This document shows, piece after piece, positions 16,182 through 23,939 of a stretch of DNA of 64,000 nucleotides. Source of the stretch: Bradyrhizobium sp. MOS002. GTDB taxonomy: Bacteria; Pseudomonadota; Alphaproteobacteria; Rhizobiales; Xanthobacteraceae. The notes beneath the pieces were generated by a model that was not told the origin of the DNA, searched no databases, and was given only the letters and a program-made list of their open reading frames with translations. A program made the position numbers and the translations under genes. Every line of letters starts with the position of its first letter. Within the stretch, counting starts at the first letter, position 1. The DNA lies in the NCBI RefSeq assembly GCF_003020115.1, contig NZ_PYFX01000016.1, forward strand, positions 1-64,000, written 5' to 3'.

Positions 16182-17390
16182 ATGAAATTGGTTCGGTGCT
16201 TCTCGCTGTTGCTTCTGCTCCAGCTCCTGCCGGGGATTTCCGCCCAGGCGCAGGACAATCAAATCGTCAAATTGTCGGCAAGCATCGAATATCAGCGCAT
16301 CGGCGGCTGGGATGCCGATCGGCTCAACAAGATTCTCCAGGTTGATACGCCGGCCTTCGCCGGTATTTCGGTAACTTACAGCCCGGCGCGCAATGCAGTC
16401 AGGCTTTATCGCGTGACCTACTCCTCCGTGGTGCCGGAGCGTGGCAACAAGCCGACCGTCGCGTCCGGACTGATTGCCATCCCCGACGTCGAAGGCACGT
16501 CGTTTCCCATGGTGTCATACGAGCACGGCACGGTTTACGGGAAGCAGGAGGTGCCCTCATTCCCCGAACAATCGCCGGAGACGCAGCTGATGATCGCGCA
16601 GTTCGCAGGGCAGGGATATGTCGTGATCGGCGCCGACTATTTCGGGATGGGGACATCCGCCGAGACGGAAGGCTACATGGTGAAGGCAAGCCATCAGCAG
16701 GCGACCCACGACATGCTGATAGCCAGCCGCGCCGTGCTCGATCATCTCAAGATTGCCACGCCCAAGCTGTTTCTCGCCGGCTGGTCGCAAGGCGGGTTCG
16801 TGACCATGGCCATGCTCGAGAAGCTCGAGCAATCCGGCGTCAAGGTCGACGCGGCCGCAACGGCGAGCGCGCCGGTCGACGTGTTCGTGGCGCTGAACGG
16901 CTTTCTCAATTTCCCGCGCAAGAACGATGCGAGCTGGTTGAATTCGCTGTTCATCCTGTCGGCGTTCTCCTTCGAGAATTATTATGGCATGCCGGGGCTC
17001 GCGCGCTCGCTGATCGCGGATGCCTATTACGATGTGTCGCGCAAGGCCTATCTGCGCGAGCCCTTCAATGCCGCCGACGTGCCGACCGATCTGCACAAGC
17101 TGATTCGTGCCGACTATTTCGATCCGCAGTTCTTCGCGGCATCGGCCTACGGGCGGCTCGTCGCGCAGACCCAGGCCTATCGCTGGATTATCAAGAGCCC
17201 GGTCCGCAACTATTATGGCGAGACCGACGAAGCGATCAGCGTCGGTCTCGGCCAGCTCGCCATGACCTATCAGCGCGCGATCGGCGCCGGCAACCCGGCG
17301 GTCGAAGCTCTCTCGACCGGCAACACCAGCCACCGCGGCACCTTCGCAACCGCGGTGCCGAAGTGGAAATCGTGGTTTGACGGGCTTTGA
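16182..17390 (+). CDS. Secreted alpha/beta hydrolase (lipase/esterase type)
   Basis: Codes for 402 residues from the ATG at 16182, where a classical signal peptide begins (MKLVRCFSLLLLLQ, cleavage after AQAQ). The mature enzyme has YEHGTVYG in the oxyanion-hole position, the nucleophile elbow LFLAGWSQGGF, and C-terminal ETDEAI and NTSHRG segments that can supply the Asp and His. It resembles secreted lipases and feruloyl-type esterases of proteobacteria. Its natural substrate cannot be told. It is divergent from another exported hydrolase, and a palindromic repeat separates it from the next gene. Confidence 0.82.
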   Translation: MKLVRCFSLLLLLQLLPGISAQAQDNQIVKLSASIEYQRIGGWDADRLNKILQVDTPAFAGISVTYSPARNAVRLYRVTYSSVVPERGNKPTVASGLIAIPDVEGTSFPMVSYEHGTVYGKQEVPSFPEQSPETQLMIAQFAGQGYVVIGADYFGMGTSAETEGYMVKASHQQATHDMLIASRAVLDHLKIATPKLFLAGWSQGGFVTMAMLEKLEQSGVKVDAAATASAPVDVFVALNGFLNFPRKNDASWLNSLFILSAFSFENYYGMPGLARSLIADAYYDVSRKAYLREPFNAADVPTDLHKLIRADYFDPQFFAASAYGRLVAQTQAYRWIIKSPVRNYYGETDEAISVGLGQLAMTYQRAIGAGNPAVEALSTGNTSHRGTFATAVPKWKSWFDGL

Positions 17391-17409
17391 CGCGACCGAA
17401 AGGCCATGG

Positions 17410-17530
17410 GCCTTCATGGTTCGAGACGCCGGCCTGCGGCGGGCTCCTCACCATGAGGATTTGATCGCTTGCCACGAATCCCTTCCTCATCCTGAGAAGC
17501 GCGCCCTTGCGCGCATCTCGAAGGATGGCC
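17410..17530. repeat. Palindromic intergenic element, family E (copy 1)
   Basis: Begins GGCCTTCATGGTTCGAGACG with CTCCTCACCATGAGG inside, and ends with CTCATCCTGAGAAGC and ATCTCGAAGGATGGCC. A second copy in the same orientation is at 36569-36689. The remaining bases up to 17652 show nothing further. Confidence 0.8.
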
Positions 17531-17652
17531 ACAAGCGCGATGCATGCCGCATGGGCATCGCCGGAGGTGGTCGTTGCCGCGAAAATCTGTCTTGATGGAG
17601 GCGTGGCCGGTCCTTCGGATGGAACGGCTTTCTGTCTTTTCGGAGTGACGAT

Positions 17653-19143
17653 ATGAGCGGTTTGGTGATCTCTGGCGGCCGGGTGGTGGATCCCGCCAGC
17701 GGAATGGACGCGGTTGGTGATGTGGCGGTGGTGGACGGCAAGGTCGCCGCGGTCGGCTCCTCGCTCGGCGGCGCCGAGCGGGTGATCGACGCGACCGGGC
17801 TCGTGGTCGCGCCCGGCTTCATCGACCTTCATGCGCATGGCCAGTCGCTGCCTGCGGATCGCATGCAGGCGTTCGACGGCGTCACGACGACGCTCGATCT
17901 CGAAGCCGGTGTGCTGCCGGTCGGGTCCTGGTATGAGCGCCAGGCGCGGAAGGGGCGCGTGCTAAACTACGGCGCCGCCACCAACTGGGCTTTCGCGCGT
18001 ATTGGCGCGATGACGGGCTCCAATGCGGAGAGCTCGCTGGAGGCGTTCGGCAACGCCATGCGCGATCGCCGCTGGATGGACAACGTGGCGAGCGATGCGG
18101 AGGTCGCCGGCATTCTCGAGCGCCTTTCGCGCGGGCTGAACGAGGGCGGCATCGGCATCGGCATCCTGAACGCCTATGCGCCGGGCGCCGGCGTACAGGA
18201 GCTGACCGCGGTCTGCCAGCTCGCGGCTGCGCAGGACGTGCCGACCTTCACCCATGTCGCCTACATGTCGCGCGTCGATCCCGAAAGCGCGGCGGAAGCC
18301 TATATCCGCCTGATCGGCTATGCCGGCGCCACCGGCGCGCACATGCACATCTGCCACTTCAATTCATCGAGCAAGACCGACGTCGAGCGCTGCCGCGTGC
18401 TGATCGCGAAAGCGCAGGCGCAGGGCTTGCCCATCACGGTCGAGGCCTATCCCTACGGCACCGGCTCGACCGTGCTGGCGGCTGCCTTCTTCAGCGACCC
18501 CGAATTCGTCGAGCGCAACGGCACCGGCTACGATTCGGTGCAGCGGGTCACCGACGGCCATCGCTTCAGCGATCGCGAGGAGCTTTTGAAGGCGCAGGCC
18601 GAAGAACCGTCGTCGCTGGTGCTGTGGCACATCCTCGACACCGAGAACAATGCGCATCATCGCGACCTGCTCGACATGTCGGTGCTCTATCCCGGCGGCG
18701 CCATCGCCTCCGACGCGATGCCGTGGACGACGTCGGACGGCAAGACCTACACCGGCGATGCCTGGCCGCTGCCGGATGACGCCACCTCGCATCCGCGCTC
18801 GGCGGGCTGCTTCACGAAATTCATTCGCGAATGGGTGCGCGAGCGCAAGACCGTGTCGCTGCTCGAAGGCGTGCGCAAATGCGCGCTGATTCCGGCGGAG
18901 ATCCTGGCGCAGAGCACGCCCGCGATGCGCGCCAAGGGCAGGCTCGCGAAGGACGCCGATGCCGACATCGTCGTGTTCGATTACGAGAAGCTCTCGGACC
19001 GCGCGACCTTCACGGCGATGAACCGCCCCTCGGAAGGCGTGCGGCATCTCGTGGTCAGCGGCCAACCGCTGATCACAGATGGTGTGCTGGACGTGGGCGC
19101 GCGGCCCGGCCGTCCCGTGCGCCGCCCCGTCGTCGGGGGCTGA
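17653..19143 (+). CDS. Amidohydrolase of the N-acyl-D-amino-acid deacylase family
   Basis: A 496-residue metal-dependent hydrolase with the amidohydrolase fold. PGFIDLHAHGQ (about 55-65) is the metal-binding HxH; THVAYM and HICHFNSSS near 198 and 235 give further His ligands; ASDAMPW near 355 carries the catalytic Asp. D-aminoacylases and N-acyl-D-glutamate deacylases have this length and order. It would release D-amino acids from N-acyl derivatives, but dihydroorotase-like substrates cannot be excluded. The gene for a CobW-type GTPase follows after three bases, so the two are co-transcribed and the GTPase may deliver metal to this enzyme. Confidence 0.8.
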   Translation: MSGLVISGGRVVDPASGMDAVGDVAVVDGKVAAVGSSLGGAERVIDATGLVVAPGFIDLHAHGQSLPADRMQAFDGVTTTLDLEAGVLPVGSWYERQARKGRVLNYGAATNWAFARIGAMTGSNAESSLEAFGNAMRDRRWMDNVASDAEVAGILERLSRGLNEGGIGIGILNAYAPGAGVQELTAVCQLAAAQDVPTFTHVAYMSRVDPESAAEAYIRLIGYAGATGAHMHICHFNSSSKTDVERCRVLIAKAQAQGLPITVEAYPYGTGSTVLAAAFFSDPEFVERNGTGYDSVQRVTDGHRFSDREELLKAQAEEPSSLVLWHILDTENNAHHRDLLDMSVLYPGGAIASDAMPWTTSDGKTYTGDAWPLPDDATSHPRSAGCFTKFIREWVRERKTVSLLEGVRKCALIPAEILAQSTPAMRAKGRLAKDADADIVVFDYEKLSDRATFTAMNRPSEGVRHLVVSGQPLITDGVLDVGARPGRPVRRPVVGG

Positions 19144-19146
19144 GAC

Positions 19147-20139
19147 ATGCCGGTCCCCATTCTCCTGGTGACGGGCTTTCTGGGGGCCGGCAAGACCACT
19201 GTCGTCAACCATCTGCTGGCGCACGCGGAGGGGCGGCGGATCGCCGCTGTGGTCAACGATTTCGGCGCGATCAACATCGATGCCGAGCTGATCGCGGGCG
19301 CGAGCGACGGCGTGGTCAGCCTCGCCAATGGCTGCATCTGCTGCTCGCTCGAAGGCGACCTGCTGCGCACGCTCGCGACGCTGCTGCGGCGTGATCCGAA
19401 GCCGGAGTACATCGTCATCGAGACCAGCGGCGTCGCCGATCCCGCCGACATCGTCCGCAATCTGATGGATCCCGTGATCCTGCGCGAGGCGCCGCTGGAG
19501 ACCGTGCTCTGCGTGATGGACGCGGCGACACCGCCGGCTGCCCTGGACGATGCGCTGCATCGTTCGCAATTGCGCGTCGCCGACATCGTGGCGCTGAGCA
19601 AGCTGGATCTGGCGGACGAGGGCGCGGGCGCGCGTATGCGCGAGGCCATCCGCGCGCAGCGCGTTCCTGCCGTGGTGGTCGATGCGCATCACGGCGAGAT
19701 TCCGTCCGCGCTGCTGTTTCCTGCGACCGTCGATCGCGCGCCGCCGCTACGCGAGCCCGGGCCGCGACGGCCGGCAGAGCAACGCTTCGAAACGCTGAGC
19801 TGGACCTCGGACCGGCCGATCTCGTTGCCCCGCCTGCAGCAGGCGATCGGTCGGCTGGCGCCAAAGCTCGCGCGGGCAAAAGGCCTGTTCGAAACCGTCG
19901 AGCAGCCCGGACGCCGGATGGTATTTCAATTCGCCGCCGGCCGCGCCACGCTGGCGCCTGCAGATGCCACGCTCGCCCCCGGCGATGCCGCGCTCGCCGC
20001 TGGTGATGCCGCGCTCGCCGCTGGCGATGCGCCGACGCCGGGCGTGCCGTGTGCGCGGATCGTCTTCATCACCGAGCTCGGCGTGCTCTCGAAGGCGGAG
20101 CTCGATGCGATCATGGAGACGTGCGTTGCCGATCGGTGA
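19147..20139 (+). CDS. CobW/COG0523-family metallochaperone GTPase
   Basis: A 330-residue G3E GTPase. Walker A is GFLGAGKTT at 10-18, the metal-binding CxCC is NGCICCSLEG at 61-70, and the Walker B/switch region is IETSGVADP near 96. The guanine-specificity motif is SKLD instead of the usual NKxD. The C-terminal domain contains four tandem seven-residue repeats (about 267-294) inserted before the last strand. Such GTPases move zinc, cobalt or iron to client enzymes; the deacylase three bases upstream is the obvious client. The gene converges on a pair of unknown CxxC proteins. Confidence 0.88.
   Translation: MPVPILLVTGFLGAGKTTVVNHLLAHAEGRRIAAVVNDFGAINIDAELIAGASDGVVSLANGCICCSLEGDLLRTLATLLRRDPKPEYIVIETSGVADPADIVRNLMDPVILREAPLETVLCVMDAATPPAALDDALHRSQLRVADIVALSKLDLADEGAGARMREAIRAQRVPAVVVDAHHGEIPSALLFPATVDRAPPLREPGPRRPAEQRFETLSWTSDRPISLPRLQQAIGRLAPKLARAKGLFETVEQPGRRMVFQFAAGRATLAPADATLAPGDAALAAGDAALAAGDAPTPGVPCARIVFITELGVLSKAELDAIMETCVADR
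19945..20028 (+). repeat. Four tandem 21-bp repeats inside the CobW-type gene
   Basis: Units begin at 19945, 19966, 19987 and 20008 and encode A-(T/A)-L-A-(P/A)-(A/G)-D. The last two units differ by one base, so they arose by recent duplication. The unit length is a multiple of three and keeps the frame open; copy number may vary between strains. Confidence 0.9.
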
Positions 20140-20199
20140 AGCCATCACCTCAAGCGAATTGCGCGAGGCGAGCACGGTGATCTGAAGGACAGCTGGGTG

Positions 20200-20673
20200 T
20201 CAGCAGACCGCAAGCGCGTTGACCGCCCGCGTCGTCGCAATCCCGTTCTCGTTGCCGACGAACTGGCAGACGGCGGATTCGAGCTCACCCGGCTGGTTGC
20301 CGCGCGCCACCGCCAGCAGTCGCATCAATTCTGTCTCGTCCTTCGACAGGCGCCGGCACGACGGCGGCATGAAGCACAATTGGCAGGGCAGGCCGCTGCG
20401 CAGGATTCTGACGAGCGCGGCGACGCGTGCGACCAGCAGCGGGCTGTCGGCGATGCCAGGCGCCTCGTCGGCAAAGCGATAGGCCGCCTCCCAGCAGTCG
20501 GACGCGCCGGTCGCATAGGCGGCAGCGATGAACCGCAACAGCGAGAGCGTGACGCGGCAAAAATCATCGTAGCTCTCGACGTCAGGCCGCGTCGCAAGCG
20601 CGGCCTGGAGCGGACAGAGCCGCGCCTGGCCGGCTTCCGTGACGGGCGCAGAGCCGCAACGATCCTGCATCAT
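20200..20673 (-). CDS. Unknown protein with CxxC motif, possible paralogue of the gene upstream
   Basis: A 157-residue protein, second of a two-gene unit (12 bases after the previous stop). It is largely helical, with CQLC at about 97-100, then PPSC, and SKDETELMRLLAVA. The upstream protein shows CPTC followed by SDSEHGMLRAIAAA at the matching place, so the two look like diverged copies. A Cys pair followed by a helix suggests a metal or disulfide site. No family is recognised. The start is one of two adjacent ATGs at 20668-20673. Confidence 0.6.
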   Translation of the reverse strand: MMQDRCGSAPVTEAGQARLCPLQAALATRPDVESYDDFCRVTLSLLRFIAAAYATGASDCWEAAYRFADEAPGIADSPLLVARVAALVRILRSGLPCQLCFMPPSCRRLSKDETELMRLLAVARGNQPGELESAVCQFVGNENGIATTRAVNALAVC

Positions 20674-20685
20674 GCGCGATCCCGG

Positions 20686-21186
20686 TCAGTGCAACGTCGG
20701 GCTTCCGACCAGCCAGCTCTTCATCGCCATCGTCCGGTCATGGTCGAAAGACGGAACGTGTCGGTCGGGCAGGATGAGACCGGCCATGCGGAAGATCGTT
20801 GCAAGCCCCCGCACGGGTGCGAGAGCCCAATCGGCGCCGACGGGCGGCAGCCAGCATTCGAACTGCTCGCGCGCGATATCGTCGCGCTCCTTCTGCGCGG
20901 CGGCGATCGCCCGCAACATGCCGTGCTCGCTGTCGGACATGCGCGGGCAGGTCGGGCAGTGCACCGCGATGGCCGTATGCGCCGTGCAGGCAAAGATCTC
21001 GATGATGGATTCCAGCGACGGCACGGCATCGCCCACGCGAAAGTGGTCGTACACTTGCTGGATGTCGGCCGCGGTGGGAACGGCGCTTCCGCTGCGTGCC
21101 TTGGCCCGAAATCCCCAGATGAAGAGCCGCTCCGCCGCGCTCAGTGACGGAAGGTCGAGGGATCCTGTCGATGTCGATTGATGCAT
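20686..21186 (-). CDS. Unknown protein with CxxC motif, first gene of pair
   Basis: A 166-residue protein starting at the ATG at 21186, five bases after GGAGG; the frame stays open further upstream without a signal. It is helical, with AERLFIWGFRAKAR near the N-terminus, HCPTCPRM at the centre and a Trp/Pro-containing C-terminal part. It shares the CxxC plus S-x-x-E-x-x-L/M-L/M-R arrangement with the following gene. No known domain is recognised. The 248 bases upstream separate it from a divergent chemoreceptor gene and should hold both promoters. Confidence 0.62.
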   Translation of the reverse strand: MHQSTSTGSLDLPSLSAAERLFIWGFRAKARSGSAVPTAADIQQVYDHFRVGDAVPSLESIIEIFACTAHTAIAVHCPTCPRMSDSEHGMLRAIAAAQKERDDIAREQFECWLPPVGADWALAPVRGLATIFRMAGLILPDRHVPSFDHDRTMAMKSWLVGSPTLH

Positions 21187-21434
21187 TGAGCCTCCGGCCT
21201 CTGGCTGCGCCCACGCCCCGGCTGGCGCCGATGATCTGCGCCGATCGTTCCGCCAGGGCCCTCTGCAAGTCAACGCTCGGAGGGGCGATATCGAGGCGTT
21301 CTAGTTTTGAAGAGCTCGCATCTCGGATGCAGCTCGCGCGTTTCGCGGGGACTCGGGAACCCGAATGTTTAAAGCTTTGCTAAGGGGCGCGGGATAAACT
21401 GGCATATCAGCCCTTCCAATTCTTGCGAGCACCG

Positions 21435-23117
21435 ATGTTTTTCTCCCGCATCAGTTTCAAGCTGGTCCTGATTGTCGGCATCAGCCTCCTCGGCATGATC
21501 GCGCTGGCGCCGATCGCGCTTTCGACGCTGCGCGCGCAGATGATCGCGGATCGTCAGGCCAAGACGCAGCATATGGTCGACGTCGGCTACGGCATCCTGG
21601 CGCACTACCAGAAGCTCGAAAGCGAAGGAAAACTCCCGCGCGAGCAGGCCCAGGCCGGCGCCATCGCGGAGATCAAGAGCCTGCGATACGACAAGGTCGA
21701 ATATTTCTGGCTCAACGACATGGCCGCGAAGATGATCATGCATCCGATCAAGCCAGAGCTTGACGGCAAGGATCTCTCCGAGATGAAGGACCCCACCGGC
21801 AACCGCCTGTTCTCGGGCTTCGTTGAAGTCGTCAACAAGCAGGGCGCGGGCTTCTACGGCTACCTGTGGCCGAAGCCCGGCTTCGACCAGCCGGTCGGGA
21901 AAATCTCCTATGTGAAGGGCTTTGCGCCCTGGGGCTGGATCATCGGCACCGGGATCTATCTCGACGACGTCGACGCCGTCTTCCGCCAGAATGCGATGAC
22001 CTTCGCCCTGGTGTGCCTGGTCGTGTTCGTGCTCGTGCTCGGCGCCTCCTTCGTGATCGGCCGCAGCGTGACCCGGCCGCTCGCGAAGATCACCGCGCTC
22101 ACCGAGCGCCTCGCCGCCGGCGACAGCGCGTTCGATGTGCCCCATACCGATCGTCGCGACGAGATCGGCGGGCTCGCCAAGGCGCTTGCCGTATTCAAGG
22201 ACAATGCGTCGGCGGTCGGCCGGATGCACGCCGAACAGCAGGAGACGAAGCAGAAGGCCGACGAGGAGAAGCGCAAGACGATGACCGACCTCGCCGGCAA
22301 GTTCGAGGCGAACGTTCAGGCCGTCGTCCGCGACGTCTTCAACGAGGCGCGGGCGATGCAGCAGGCCGCGCAGGGCATGTCCGAGACCGCCAACAAGGCG
22401 ACCGACCGTGCGAGCCTTGTCGCCACCGCCTGCCAGCAGGCTTCGAGCAACGTGCAGACGGTGGCCTCCGCCGCCGGGCAGCTGTCGTCCTCGATCACCG
22501 AGATCAGCCAGCGCGTCGCGCAGGCTGCAACCGTGGCCGACAAGGCCGCCGCCGACGGTCAGCGCACCAACGACACCGTGCAGGGGCTCGCCGCCGCCGC
22601 GCACAAGATCGGCGAGGTCATCGATCTCATCAACCAGATCGCCTCGCAGACCAATCTGCTCGCGCTCAACGCCACCATCGAGGCGGCGCGCGCAGGCGAA
22701 GCGGGCAAGGGCTTTGCGGTGGTGGCGAGCGAAGTGAAGTCGCTGGCGAGCCAGACCGCGAAGGCGACCGACGAGATCGGCGCGCAGATATCGGCGATCC
22801 AGGCCGAGACCAACCAGGTGGTCGGGAACATCGAGAGCATCCGCGCCACCATCATGGAGGTCAACGAGATCTCCTCGTCGATCGCCGCAGCCGTCGAGGA
22901 GCAGGGCGCCGCGACCGCGGCGATCGCCCACAGCGTACGGGAGGCCGCCTCCGGCACCGACCAGGTTTCGCAGAACATCTCGGGTGTGACGGACGCGACG
23001 GCGGAGACCGGCCAGGCCGCCGGCCTCGTGCTGCAATCGAGCGGCCGGCTGTCGCAGAAGCTGCAATCGCTGGAAAACGAAGTCAGCGCTTTCGTTGCGG
23101 GGGTGCGGGCGGCCTAG
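21435..23117 (+). CDS. Methyl-accepting chemotaxis protein with single Cache domain
   Basis: A 560-residue chemoreceptor. TM1 is about 8-30; the periplasmic part (32-180) carries YFWLNDMAAKMIMHP and GWIIGTGIYLDDV, the marks of an sCache_2 domain, which binds small organic acids in known cases; TM2 is about 187-209; a HAMP domain follows (DEIGGLAKALAVFKDNA); the signalling hairpin tip is IASQTNLLALNATIEAARAG. No C-terminal CheR-tethering pentapeptide is present. The ATG at 21435 is preferred to a TTG twelve bases upstream. It stands alone, without che genes, and a racemase-fold gene follows after 11 bases. Confidence 0.93.
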   Translation: MFFSRISFKLVLIVGISLLGMIALAPIALSTLRAQMIADRQAKTQHMVDVGYGILAHYQKLESEGKLPREQAQAGAIAEIKSLRYDKVEYFWLNDMAAKMIMHPIKPELDGKDLSEMKDPTGNRLFSGFVEVVNKQGAGFYGYLWPKPGFDQPVGKISYVKGFAPWGWIIGTGIYLDDVDAVFRQNAMTFALVCLVVFVLVLGASFVIGRSVTRPLAKITALTERLAAGDSAFDVPHTDRRDEIGGLAKALAVFKDNASAVGRMHAEQQETKQKADEEKRKTMTDLAGKFEANVQAVVRDVFNEARAMQQAAQGMSETANKATDRASLVATACQQASSNVQTVASAAGQLSSSITEISQRVAQAATVADKAAADGQRTNDTVQGLAAAAHKIGEVIDLINQIASQTNLLALNATIEAARAGEAGKGFAVVASEVKSLASQTAKATDEIGAQISAIQAETNQVVGNIESIRATIMEVNEISSSIAAAVEEQGAATAAIAHSVREAASGTDQVSQNISGVTDATAETGQAAGLVLQSSGRLSQKLQSLENEVSAFVAGVRAA

Positions 23118-23128
23118 TATAGCAGGGG

Positions 23129-23812
23129 ATGAGCCAGAATTCCGATCGGCGCGCACGCATCCTTCTGATCAATCCGAACAGTTCTGTGGCCACCACAACG
23201 ATGATGGTCGCCATCGCGAGGTCGGCGGCCGTGGACGGCTTCGACATCGACGGCGCGACCGCAACGCGCGCCCCGCAGATGATCGTGACGTCGGATGCGC
23301 TGGATGCAGCCTCCGTCGAAGTTCTGGAAATCGCGCAGTCCCATGAACATGCGTGCGACGGTATCATCGTCGCGGCGTTCGGCGATCCTGGATTGGCCGG
23401 GATCAAGGCCACGATAAAACTGCCTGCGGTCGGCATCGGTGAGTCCTCGATGTTGGCAGCCGCCGAGAACGGCCGCCGCTTCGGCGTGGCGACCACGACG
23501 CCGCTGTTGGAAGCGAAGATCGACGCCTTGCCGGAAGCGCTGGGATTGCGATCGCGTTACACCGGCACCCGCTTCGCGGAGGGTGATCCGCAGGAGTTGA
23601 TGCGCGATCCGGCGCGATTGCGCGCGGCGCTCGCCGGCGCGGTCGAGGCCTGCATCGCGCAGGATGGCGCGGAGGCGGTCATCATCGGTGGCGGGCCGCT
23701 GGGCGAAGCCGCGCGCGAGCTCCAGCCGATGTTCACCGTGCCGGTCATCGCGCCGATCCCGTCTGCCGTGGCGCGGATTATTCGCCTCATCACCGCGCGC
23801 GCGACGGACTGA
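23129..23812 (+). CDS. Asp/Glu/hydantoin racemase-fold protein lacking both catalytic cysteines
   Basis: A 227-residue member of the aspartate/glutamate/hydantoin racemase superfamily, recognised by ILLINPNSS at the N-terminus, VGIGESSM in the middle and the two pseudo-symmetric active-site loops. In hydantoin racemases those loops read IACF-x-DPG and LGCAGM. Here they are VAAFGDPGL (A83 for Cys) and IIGGGPLG (G188 for Cys). Two-base racemisation by the Cys pair is therefore not possible, and the protein may be a decarboxylase- or isomerase-like relative or a binding protein. It lies between a chemoreceptor and an acyl-CoA carboxylase on the same strand. Confidence 0.78.
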   Translation: MSQNSDRRARILLINPNSSVATTTMMVAIARSAAVDGFDIDGATATRAPQMIVTSDALDAASVEVLEIAQSHEHACDGIIVAAFGDPGLAGIKATIKLPAVGIGESSMLAAAENGRRFGVATTTPLLEAKIDALPEALGLRSRYTGTRFAEGDPQELMRDPARLRAALAGAVEACIAQDGAEAVIIGGGPLGEAARELQPMFTVPVIAPIPSAVARIIRLITARATD

Positions 23813-23939
23813 AATTCCGGCCCGCGGGACCGGTCGTCGCGACCGGCGTTCTTGCCCTTGACGGCCTCGGTTAAAGTGACGAAGCAGAACCATGGGACCT
23901 GCCGACCCGCGCCTGGGCACGCAGGCATGGAGACGCTGC

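Noticed and set aside
19945..20028. CRISPR-like repeat array
   Set aside because: The repeats are contiguous without spacers and encode protein in frame.
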